Assembly: GCA_964567845.1 (NCBI GenBank)
Contig: CAZMOG010000013.1
Location: forward strand, 1 to 33,813
Length of the DNA stretch: 33,813 nt
Reading direction: 5' to 3'
Source: RGIG9079 sp964567845
Lineage (GTDB): Bacteria; Bacteroidota; Bacteroidia; Bacteroidales; Marinifilaceae
Positions within the stretch are counted from its first letter, which is position 1. The number at the start of each line of letters is the position of its first letter. This document shows positions 1 through 7,657 of the stretch, piece after piece. The position numbers and the translations under genes are program-made. Under the pieces are notes generated by a model that saw only the letters and a list, made by a program, of their open reading frames with translations, had not been told where the DNA came from and ran no database searches.

Positions 1-75
1 AAACAACAGCATTGCCAATACGTATGTGCTGTTACCAAAAAATATTCCCAAGGGATTACACCATTTCTTGGCCAT
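1..75 (-). CDS. Doubtful partial ORF running off the left edge
   Basis: An ATG at 73-75 opens a minus-strand frame of 25 codons that stays open to the window edge (begins MAKKWCNPLG, then a hydrophobic stretch). I do not recognise it, and 25 codons cannot prove coding. Its only real support is position: a textbook Bacteroidota promoter lies just upstream (107-138) and the frame begins about 25-30 nt after the expected transcription start. The other frames here are also open for most of this short stretch, so the edge could equally be non-coding leader sequence. Confidence 0.2.
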   Translation of the reverse strand, partial: MAKKWCNPLGIFFGNSTYVLAMLLF

Positions 76-106
76 TACGCAATTTTGACTTAATACTTTC
101 ACCTGA

Positions 107-138
107 CAAATTTAGCTTGCTACAACGATAACATCAAA
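107..138 (-). promoter_or_regulatory. Bacteroidota-type promoter reading left out of the window
   Basis: On the minus strand TTTG (138-135) is followed by exactly 20 nt and then TAAATTTG (114-107). This matches the published Bacteroides consensus (TTTG near -33, TAnnTTTG near -7). The -33 element lies inside the last codons of the TIR gene, so the promoter would fire immediately downstream of it and serve whatever gene lies beyond position 1. Confidence 0.5.
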
Positions 139-2030
139 GATATGGCCATTAGTTCAAAAAGAACAAAGTTTATATATATATGCACATAGCTTGCATCTAC
201 TCCGCGCCAAATCTCTCTGCTTTTAGGCAGACATAAGAGAAGAGTTACAATAAATGCCATCATTATTGCTGTTATATAATGAATTTCCGGCATATCAAAA
301 TATATTTTCTCTTTTACTACAGAGAGAAAAAATACATAATATAGTAAAATTGCAAAAGTAGAATGGAAAAGATGAACAATTCCTTTCCAATTGAAAATCA
401 ACACTTTGTACAATGAATATCCTAAATATAGGTATAACCACGCCAGTACATATTTTGGCAAATCATTATATCTTGAATTTAAGGATGAAGCTATAAACAT
501 AAATACAACATAGGCAATCATACAGAACATAACCACCTTTGTAACAATGTTATGACAGTTCATTCTATCTTTACAATCACTAATCGAATCTTTAAAACTA
601 AATCTAGTAATACCCCTTACACCATTTTTTTTCAATAGTAGAAGCAAATAACACCACAATAAATCAAAGGATGCAACAAATGAAAATGTTACCCCTCCAT
701 CGCCATCTGACGACCAGCATCCTATTAACAATGAAATTATTAAAGTCCATAAAAAGTAACTCCGCTTAAATCGGAAGATTTGGAAATTACAATAAGCCAT
801 AAAAAAGCCATGCAACATAAATACAACATCATTATCTAAATCAATGGAAAATCCACTATAGTTCCGAATACACTCAAACAACCAACCCAGGCCATAAAAA
901 GACCACAAAAAAACACTTATTAACAACATAATACCCGTAAATTTATTATGCTGTTTGAAATAGTATTTCAACCCTCTGACAGGATTTTCATTAATTTTAT
1001 TTTGCTTCTTATTATTCAACTCGTCCAAACTACTCTCTAATTGAGCAATTTGATTATTCCTCTGCTCTATTTGACTATTAAGATTCTTTATTTGAGAGAG
1101 AAGATTATCTGTTTTCTTATCTCTTTCTTTTATCTGCTCAACATACGAAAGAATTACCCTCTCTTTTTCTTCTAATGATATTGTTTTCTCCTCAATATCC
1201 TTAGATAAATTCTTATTATTCTTCTTTAATCTTTCGTTTTGGCTTTTATAATCATAAATATCTTCAATACCTTCCCACTTTGTGCGAGCAGTTATAAGAG
1301 CAGATTGATCAATCTCAATATCAATACCCTCAACATGGCTTAATGGAGGAAAAAACCAACCACAGGTTGAACAATATTTTGACTCTATCAAAACTTTTGA
1401 TTTACATACAGGACACTCTTTATCAGTTATATCTATGGAGCGTTGTTTTGCGTATAGCGCATCCAAAAGAGCCTGCTTTTTAATTATCAACTTTTTAACC
1501 TCGTTGGCATACTCCCTTATCTCGTTCTTTATGATATTTTTGTTCGCCTCCAACTCAAGTTTCTTACGTTTTTTTTCTGCCTCAACCTCTTTTCTATGAA
1601 TTATTTCATTCTCTTTTTCAATAGCCCTAAGCAAATCCTTCATAGCATCGGCTTTTGAGAAATCAATATAGTCCAAGGGGCGAACCAACAATTTAAATTT
1701 AGAGTTATACTGACTATCATCAATCCTTATCGGAATAATCAATTTTTCACCCTCAATAGCTTCGAAAATCTCACCGGTCGTATAAATTGAAGCATTCGAA
1801 TTATATGAAGAGACAAATAACATCATTTTAGAGTTGCCAATTGCCTCGGCAATCATCTCTATAAATTCTCTGCCACTATATATTCCATCTTTATCAAACC
1901 AATATGATATTTTATTTTCATCTAAAAACTCAATAATAGTTTTGATTGGACTATTCTCTATTACGTTTCCGTCATCATAAACGTAATCCTTACGTGAATA
2001 ACTCACAAAGACATCATATTTATACTCCAT
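120..2030 (-). CDS. TIR-domain protein with zinc ribbon, coiled coil and polytopic membrane domain
   Basis: This 636-residue protein has four visible parts. Residues 4-135 form a TIR domain: it opens VFVSYSRKD, has WFDKDGIYSGREF at the conserved loop, and Y83-x3-E87 fits the place of the W-x3-E catalytic glutamate of NAD-cleaving TIRs such as SARM1. A basic, charged helix follows (about 140-200). A zinc ribbon has Cys206, 209, 220 and 223 (CPVC and CSTC). A coiled coil spans about 262-345. The C-terminal half holds about nine hydrophobic segments (about 366-634). No signal peptide is seen, so the TIR should face the cytoplasm. TIR domains in bacteria often act as NADase effectors or signal generators in antiphage defence; that role is inferred here. 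The gene is AT-rich compared with the genes to its right and sits alone downstream of their terminator. No known partner gene is visible; one could lie beyond position 1. Confidence 0.85.
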   Translation of the reverse strand: MEYKYDVFVSYSRKDYVYDDGNVIENSPIKTIIEFLDENKISYWFDKDGIYSGREFIEMIAEAIGNSKMMLFVSSYNSNASIYTTGEIFEAIEGEKLIIPIRIDDSQYNSKFKLLVRPLDYIDFSKADAMKDLLRAIEKENEIIHRKEVEAEKKRKKLELEANKNIIKNEIREYANEVKKLIIKKQALLDALYAKQRSIDITDKECPVCKSKVLIESKYCSTCGWFFPPLSHVEGIDIEIDQSALITARTKWEGIEDIYDYKSQNERLKKNNKNLSKDIEEKTISLEEKERVILSYVEQIKERDKKTDNLLSQIKNLNSQIEQRNNQIAQLESSLDELNNKKQNKINENPVRGLKYYFKQHNKFTGIMLLISVFLWSFYGLGWLFECIRNYSGFSIDLDNDVVFMLHGFFMAYCNFQIFRFKRSYFLWTLIISLLIGCWSSDGDGGVTFSFVASFDLLWCYLLLLLKKNGVRGITRFSFKDSISDCKDRMNCHNIVTKVVMFCMIAYVVFMFIASSLNSRYNDLPKYVLAWLYLYLGYSLYKVLIFNWKGIVHLFHSTFAILLYYVFFLSVVKEKIYFDMPEIHYITAIMMAFIVTLLLCLPKSREIWRGVDASYVHIYINFVLFELMAISLMLSL

Positions 2031-2071
2031 AATTGTAATTTTACTAAAGTTTCGGGTGCGCTTCGCGGTTA

Positions 2072-2087
2072 CTTGTCACATGACAAG
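2072..2087. repeat. Tight palindrome upstream of the TIR gene
   Basis: CTTGTCA (2072-2078) and TGACAAG (2081-2087) form a perfect 7-bp inverted repeat with a 2-nt centre, 42-57 nt before the TIR start codon and just past the terminator of the preceding operon. The tight symmetry is more like a dimeric-repressor operator than an RNA hairpin, because a 2-nt loop is strained. A weak -33-like TTTG (2096-2093) lies on its upstream side. Confidence 0.4.
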
Positions 2088-2093
2088 CAGTAC

Positions 2094-2124
2094 AAAAAAA
2101 GGTTGAAGAAAAATTTCATCAACC
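2094..2124 (-). terminator. Intrinsic terminator of the nine-gene envelope operon
   Basis: Read on the minus strand, GGTTGA (2124-2119) pairs with TCAACC (2106-2101). One internal mismatch separates this from an inner GAAA/TTTC pairing, and a run of seven T follows (2100-2094). It lies 84 nt after the stop codon of the DUF697-like gene. The T-run points the terminator leftward, separating that operon from the TIR gene. Confidence 0.75.
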
Positions 2125-2145
2125 TTGCAAATTTAATAAATAAAT

Positions 2146-2185
2146 TATCCTTTAAGATTTTTTAGGATATAAAAACACCTAAAAA
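2146..2185 (-). repeat. Two overlapping, mutually exclusive AT-rich stems
   Basis: In minus-strand RNA, TTTTTAGG (2185-2178) can pair with CCTAAAAA (2166-2159), while TATCCT (2169-2164) can pair with AGGATA (2151-2146). The two stems share positions 2164-2166, so only one can form in full. The stretch lies between the DUF697-like stop codon and the terminator. AT-rich DNA makes such pairings easily, so function is uncertain. Confidence 0.3.
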
Positions 2186-2207
2186 TTGATTTTTTTAACG
2201 AAAACCT

Positions 2208-3263
2208 TTACTCGCTCACAAAAATGCCTTTCAGTACTTTGGCGGTGGTTTTACCAATAGCGGCACTGCTGTGAGCAATAACGCCAGGCATTGACTTTAA
2301 TGAATCCTTAATGGCTCTACGCTTCACTCTACGTTTATTCTTAACACCCGACAATGCAGCAGGCCCCTCGGTAAGGTAGGTACGTGTAACATAGCCGATA
2401 CGCATTGTAAGCAAAGAATTGATACACCCCTCAATGGCCGAACCGACCAACACTCCGGGGATTGTCAATTTTCTCAAATTGTGCATAAGGGTCGGACCGA
2501 ATCCGGTATCGTCAACATCAACATCGCCCATATCAGAACCTGCATCGGCAATTTCGGGATCGGCAGCGTCGGCAATATCGAATGGCGCAACACCATCGAT
2601 ATCGGTAAATACCTGTGAGGCACAATATGTTATCAGCGCGGTTGTCAATACTCTGACATACAATTTGAACATCTGCTGTTTGGTTGGACGGAAACCGGTT
2701 GCCAATACAATGTCGGAAATCAATTTGTAGTTCATTATCAACACGGCAACAGTATCGAACTTGCTGTTCTGCGATACGGCTGTAACCAGAAATACAGTCT
2801 TACCCCACTCTTTGATTCGGTTATTGATTCCCATAACCCCCAACTCTTTCGAACCGTCGATACGCAAAGCAACCTCGTTCGCAACAATACCACGAATCTC
2901 CTCGTTATTGTCGCCACAAGCCTTAATTGCACTCAACAACTCTCGACTATGAGCCTTGCGCTGCTCACCATCCTGAATATAACCGCAATTATGCGCCAAA
3001 CGCTTTGCAAAATGCTTCAGCTGCGATACATTCCATGATTCATCAATGCTCAATGCCGGAAATTCAGGAGCACGATGCACCTTTACAATTGGGCGAATCA
3101 CAAAAATCAGCAACAACAACAAAATAACGCCATAAAAAGCATACTCTGCATAAACATGTGTCAATTGGCCCAATTTATCACCAATGATAATAATATTGCC
3201 AAGCAAAAGAATTCCTATTATTCCTAAGAATATAGCTATTATCAGTATCAGGTTTCTCTTCAT
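2208..3263 (-). CDS. DUF697-like inner-membrane protein
   Basis: This 351-residue protein has two N-terminal membrane segments (about 4-27 and 41-59). A soluble helical region follows, then a stretch (about 150-215, beginning IKEWGKTVFLVTAVS) that resembles the DUF697/YcjF-type domain with its Asp-x-x-x-Val and Asn-Tyr-x-Leu-Ile pattern. An unusual Asp/Ala-rich acidic insert at 221-254 interrupts the C-terminal part, and a very basic segment (about 307-323) follows it. The start is an ATG, 9 nt after the MscS-like stop codon, so the two genes are co-transcribed. It is the last gene of the run and is followed by the terminator at 2124-2094. The biochemical role of DUF697 proteins is not established; the context suggests an envelope function. 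Family assignment is by pattern only. Confidence 0.65.
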   Translation of the reverse strand: MKRNLILIIAIFLGIIGILLLGNIIIIGDKLGQLTHVYAEYAFYGVILLLLLIFVIRPIVKVHRAPEFPALSIDESWNVSQLKHFAKRLAHNCGYIQDGEQRKAHSRELLSAIKACGDNNEEIRGIVANEVALRIDGSKELGVMGINNRIKEWGKTVFLVTAVSQNSKFDTVAVLIMNYKLISDIVLATGFRPTKQQMFKLYVRVLTTALITYCASQVFTDIDGVAPFDIADAADPEIADAGSDMGDVDVDDTGFGPTLMHNLRKLTIPGVLVGSAIEGCINSLLTMRIGYVTRTYLTEGPAALSGVKNKRRVKRRAIKDSLKSMPGVIAHSSAAIGKTTAKVLKGIFVSE

Positions 3264-3272
3264 AATAAAACA

Positions 3273-4445
3273 CTACTTACAGTCATGATATGTTGTACTT
3301 CTCTGGAATGCACGCAATCCAAACTCGGGAAGAATTGTCAAGGCATGGCCCATGAACGAGGTCTGAAAATGTTCATATGCAACCCAGGCTGTATCGGCAC
3401 AGAAACAATAGAACTCGATTGGCAAGCCCTCGCTGTCGGGTTGCAACTGACGCACCATAATGGTCATTTCCTGGTGTACCATGGCATTCTTTCGCATATA
3501 TCTCTCCACACTTCGCGTATAGAGAACCGCATTTACATTCTCGTCATCAAGATCCTCTGTCGCAAGCAGACCGCTATTTAAAAGATTAACAACCTCAGCC
3601 TCGGTACATCTGCGTATTGTATTCAAATCTATTCTTACAGAACGTTTCATTCTACGTCCACCGCTCTCTTTCATTCCACGCCAGTTCTGAAAGGCCTCGC
3701 TCACCAAAGCGTATGGAGGAATCGTTGTAATTGTCTTATCCCAGTTCTGAACCTTGACTGTGGTCATTGAAACATCGATCACCTCTCCATCGGCTCCCGC
3801 CTTTGGAACACAAATCCAATCGCCCGGGCGCAACATATCGTTTGCCGAGAGCTGGATTCCTGCAACAAAACCTACAATCGAGTCCTTGAACACCAACATC
3901 AGCACAGTGGCAGCAGCTCCAATTCCGGTAATCAAAGTAAGCGGCGATTTTCCAATTATATTGGCAATAATCACTATGATACCAAGACACACCGCAATTA
4001 GTTTAAACATCTGATACACTCCATGCAAAGGTCTGTCTTTCAATGAGCTGTGCTTCGATGAAATTGTATCTATCGACTCAATAATTGCACAAACGAACTT
4101 TATAATTATGGCAATCAGATACACATTTAATATTCGCCATATCAAATCATGGAAAACAGTATCCTTAAAATCAAACATGAGCGAAGTTAGAAAATATGCA
4201 ATTATGGCCGGGACCAACTGCCCCATGGCTTTAATTACTCCATCGCTCAATATGTAATCATCCCACTTAATGTGGGTTTTCTTGGTCAACTTTTTCAATA
4301 GCGGGAGTATTATTCTGCGCATCAAGATGCCACATACCGATGCAATAAGAACGATTATCACCAAAATAATCGCATCGTAAATCCAACTACTCGACTCCGT
4401 CTCTATCTTGAGCAAATTTACTGCCCATTCAGCTAACTCTTTCAT
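3273..4445 (-). CDS. Mechanosensitive ion channel, MscS family (YbdG/MscM-like)
   Basis: This 390-residue inner-membrane channel should gate in response to membrane tension. Hydrophobic segments lie at about 22-42, 72-91, 101-124 and 146-165. The pore helix region (about 168-200) is rich in Gly and Ala (GIGAAATVL) and runs into the MscS beta domain (about 203-260, with LRPGDWICVP and the IPPYALVSEAF segment typical of the family). The C-terminal region begins GGRRMKRSVRID, as in the larger YbdG-type members. Its ATG (4445-4443) overlaps the stop codon of the AsmA-like gene as ATGA, which suggests translational coupling. A conventional role in osmotic protection is established for the family; a link to the AsmA-like protein is my inference from the overlap. 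Confidence 0.9.
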   Translation of the reverse strand: MKELAEWAVNLLKIETESSSWIYDAIILVIIVLIASVCGILMRRIILPLLKKLTKKTHIKWDDYILSDGVIKAMGQLVPAIIAYFLTSLMFDFKDTVFHDLIWRILNVYLIAIIIKFVCAIIESIDTISSKHSSLKDRPLHGVYQMFKLIAVCLGIIVIIANIIGKSPLTLITGIGAAATVLMLVFKDSIVGFVAGIQLSANDMLRPGDWICVPKAGADGEVIDVSMTTVKVQNWDKTITTIPPYALVSEAFQNWRGMKESGGRRMKRSVRIDLNTIRRCTEAEVVNLLNSGLLATEDLDDENVNAVLYTRSVERYMRKNAMVHQEMTIMVRQLQPDSEGLPIEFYCFCADTAWVAYEHFQTSFMGHALTILPEFGLRAFQRSTTYHDCK

Positions 4446-7400
4446 TTTGTTTCATTATATTTTTCCAAAGCCTCCTGCAACTCCTCATCGCTCATCTGCT
4501 CCTCATCATCCTGTAACTCCTCGACAAATGTAAACTTCGGAAGTGCATAATTCTGATCCTTAATCTCGTCAAGGAATCCTGTAATCTTCTCCTTTAAATC
4601 TACTCTAATCTGCTGAACGTTATATTTCGATGCAGGTTTCAGCAAATCTCTATATTTGGCTTTCGTAATTTTAAACTTCATATCGTCGGCATTTCCGGAG
4701 ATAGTCAAACCGAACTTAAATGGAATAGGGCTGTCAAGAATCGAGATATGGTAATTATAACTCATATCCAAACTCTGTTTTCCTCCAACTGCAGCCTTAT
4801 ATCTATCCATCTTAAAGACAAACGGATATATGTCAACCATGCCCTGACTCATTGACATTGTTACCGACAAAGTGTCTATAAGGTTACGTTTTTTATTCTT
4901 GAACTTCAACTTCTTGGCAATTGTCGAGAATGTCTCGCCATCCAACAGAACCAAATCCTTTCCGTCAATACAAGCCGCACCATTCAATGAATTCATATCC
5001 ACGCTCATATCCTGATCCCAATTTCCTGCAACGGCAAGATCGACATTTACACTTCCCGACAGCGATGTCAACATTGGCATAACCGTGTCAAGCTCCGGAA
5101 CCACATCAAGCAGATTACCAATCTGAACCTCCTTCATATTCAACGCAAAACCTGCAAATGCACGTGTCGTATCCTCGGCGGTATATAAACCACGAACCAG
5201 AAGGTTACCTATTGCAGAGTTGACACTCATCTCTGTCAACTTTGCCACACCATCATTTATATTCAACTGAGCCTTGGCATTTTGCAAACTGCGTTTACCA
5301 ACCCACATACTCTTAACATTCAAATCACAATCAATTCTATAACTGTCCGGAATAACATACACATGGTTCAATTTTACGGGCGAGGTTGTATCTGCCACAA
5401 CAATATTGTTAGTATCAAGAACTGCCCTGCCTCCACGAATAGAGTCCAACTTAACACGGAAGCTATTTCCCTGATCCATTGCAAGAAGCAACTGATTCAC
5501 ATTGATTCTTTCCGAGTTAACCTTTAAACGCATAGCAACCGTATCATTCTTCCACAGCCAATTCCACACATTAAACACCCGTCCACTCAACTCAAAATCA
5601 GAACGTCCCACCTTCATCTCATTTCCCGTAATGGTAACACTGTTGGCATCGGTTGCCAATTTCAACACCTTGGCATCGATTTTCAACGGATAGTGCATAG
5701 TGTACATAGAGAAATTTGTTGCTCTAATGATTGAAACAGCAGTCCATGTATTTTCATTAATATTGCTACACTTAGCATCAATATCACCTGTCAAAGAATT
5801 GACATACAATCTATCCTGGAACGGAGTAAACGCAAAAGAGTCGGTACTCAATTTTGCCTTTAGGACAGGTAAACTCTTATCTGTCTCACTCGGTTTAAGT
5901 TCACCATTTAGCGATAAATACTTCGAACTAAGCCAAGCGGTATCATAGCGTTCCGCTTTCAAATTCTGCCACATAATCGATCCGCTCAATGGCACAATTG
6001 CATTCGTATCGGCTATCTGGGCCGTTCTTAATGACACCCTTAATGAATCTGTTCTGAAAACATTTCCCTTTTTAAGCGAGGCCTCGAATCTTTTCCACCT
6101 CAGCGCTCCTCCCAACGGAGTCATGGTTGTATCTTGTTGCACCACACTCTTGCCCGAAGCCCTGCGGCCGCCCATACCGGAACCAAGGAACATTGATGCA
6201 CTATCGATATGCAACATTATACTATCCTTAGGCAACTCAAAACAGAAATGAGGAATTGCAAGACGACCACTTGCCCGCACCTTTCCATAATTACTTGCCA
6301 TAATATCCGACACCTTGAAATTCAACCTTACATTTCCATCAATATCTCCACGAGCCACAACACCTAATGTATCGGGGAAAAGCGACAGCATCTTCTCGGC
6401 ATCGATCTGCAATTCCGAACGAAACTCCACCTTTGGATCAGTCACCAAGCTCGACACCTGACCACTAAGCTTTGCACTAATTCCATCGCCCACCATATTC
6501 AAACGGCTGATAACCAAATTCTGATGATTAGGATTATTCAAATCCAAATCCAGCAACATTCTGATATCGAGAGTATCAATACCTCCAATCATATCCTTAT
6601 GGTGGAAACTCACATCATTGGTCATAAACGAACCATCGATATGCGGGAACTCGTTATTATTCAACTTACCATAAACGGTACCTCTGCAACGAGCTGTTCC
6701 TGAAACCTGTACCCCCTTTGCCAATTGTGTATATCTATCGGGAACTACCTTCCACAACTCACTCAACTCAGGCAAATCAAGCGAATAATTTAAATCAAGC
6801 AAAGCACCGCCATCGGCAACCGTGGTATCGGCAAAAATCGAACCATCACAGGTAATATCAAAATTATTCAAACGCAACTTGGTATCACTCAATACAATTG
6901 CCGATGAATCATTCTTGATAAACAATCTACCCTTCAATCCTGCCGACAAATCATTAACCAAACGCTCACCCGAGGAAATATAGTTAAGGCTCTTTGAATC
7001 AAAATCAACATTAAGGAACAAGCCTCGTTCACGAGACATTCCTCCTCGCAACTCCAACACGCCACCCTGCATTGATGCATATTGACCCGATACTCTATCA
7101 TCATACACAACATCGGCATGGGTAACAACAAACTTCTTGATTCCGATACCGGCAATAGAGGCATCACCACTTGTCTCATTGACAGCAACATTGATTGTAT
7201 CAATGGTTGAATTCTCCATCACCAAATCCCAATTTGATGTGCTGTCCGGAAAAACGGTAAAATTCGCCCCTATGCTATCTATAAAAATACCGGCAAACAC
7301 AAACTTACCGGCCAACAAAGGCAAAGCCGACATTGCAATATCAGCCTGTTTAACTCTGAGCAAAGTGTCTTGTGCCACAGGAATATACAGAGAGTCGGCA

Positions 7401-7654
7401 ACCCTATTGGTCGTAACAACCAAATCTCTGACAGCCAAAGTCATCGATGGGAAACGACGCAACGGATAGACACCATATTCACCGGCATCAATTTTGACAC
7501 TCAAATTATTATCGGAATACTCCGAGATTAATTCACGAATCTTCTCATCACTACAATAGATATTTACAGCAATAATAAATATTGCCAGCACAGCCACAAC
7601 AATGGCCAGAATAGTGCCTAATATCCGCAAAAAAACTCTCGGTCCTCGTTTCAT
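4442..7654 (-). CDS. AsmA-family protein, large periplasmic lipid-transport candidate
   Basis: This 1070-residue protein has one N-terminal membrane anchor (about 9-31) and a long periplasmic body of repeating beta-strand segments with alternating hydrophobic residues, as expected for AsmA/TamB-like bridge proteins. The N-terminal pattern (Tyr-Gly-Val-Tyr-Pro-Leu-Arg-Arg-Phe-Pro-Ser-Met then Val-Arg-Asp-Leu-Val-Val) is the AsmA-type opening. The C-terminal 800-1010 region, with GLLVRGLY-like strands and a closing hydrophobic turn, fits the AsmA C-terminal domain. The tail is strongly acidic (EELQDDEEQMSDEE). Family members span from inner to outer membrane and are implicated in phospholipid transport and outer-membrane homeostasis. 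It starts 3 nt after the peptidase stop codon and overlaps the MscS-like gene by 4 nt. The substrate is unknown. Confidence 0.85.
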   Translation of the reverse strand: MKRGPRVFLRILGTILAIVVAVLAIFIIAVNIYCSDEKIRELISEYSDNNLSVKIDAGEYGVYPLRRFPSMTLAVRDLVVTTNRVADSLYIPVAQDTLLRVKQADIAMSALPLLAGKFVFAGIFIDSIGANFTVFPDSTSNWDLVMENSTIDTINVAVNETSGDASIAGIGIKKFVVTHADVVYDDRVSGQYASMQGGVLELRGGMSRERGLFLNVDFDSKSLNYISSGERLVNDLSAGLKGRLFIKNDSSAIVLSDTKLRLNNFDITCDGSIFADTTVADGGALLDLNYSLDLPELSELWKVVPDRYTQLAKGVQVSGTARCRGTVYGKLNNNEFPHIDGSFMTNDVSFHHKDMIGGIDTLDIRMLLDLDLNNPNHQNLVISRLNMVGDGISAKLSGQVSSLVTDPKVEFRSELQIDAEKMLSLFPDTLGVVARGDIDGNVRLNFKVSDIMASNYGKVRASGRLAIPHFCFELPKDSIMLHIDSASMFLGSGMGGRRASGKSVVQQDTTMTPLGGALRWKRFEASLKKGNVFRTDSLRVSLRTAQIADTNAIVPLSGSIMWQNLKAERYDTAWLSSKYLSLNGELKPSETDKSLPVLKAKLSTDSFAFTPFQDRLYVNSLTGDIDAKCSNINENTWTAVSIIRATNFSMYTMHYPLKIDAKVLKLATDANSVTITGNEMKVGRSDFELSGRVFNVWNWLWKNDTVAMRLKVNSERINVNQLLLAMDQGNSFRVKLDSIRGGRAVLDTNNIVVADTTSPVKLNHVYVIPDSYRIDCDLNVKSMWVGKRSLQNAKAQLNINDGVAKLTEMSVNSAIGNLLVRGLYTAEDTTRAFAGFALNMKEVQIGNLLDVVPELDTVMPMLTSLSGSVNVDLAVAGNWDQDMSVDMNSLNGAACIDGKDLVLLDGETFSTIAKKLKFKNKKRNLIDTLSVTMSMSQGMVDIYPFVFKMDRYKAAVGGKQSLDMSYNYHISILDSPIPFKFGLTISGNADDMKFKITKAKYRDLLKPASKYNVQQIRVDLKEKITGFLDEIKDQNYALPKFTFVEELQDDEEQMSDEELQEALEKYNETK

Positions 7655-7657
7655 ATA

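Noticed and set aside
2128..2135. TAAATTTG on the minus strand as a promoter for the TIR gene
   Set aside because: It lies before the intrinsic terminator, so transcripts would begin inside the terminator hairpin, and no TTTG stands at the -33 spacing.
2419..3127. Plus-strand frames of 60-100 codons opposite the DUF697-like gene
   Set aside because: They are mirror frames of a well-supported minus-strand gene, with no family resemblance or promoter. The same applies to the long plus-strand frames opposite the oxidoreductase (26430-27488) and pdxA/sugar transferase (12476-13291).
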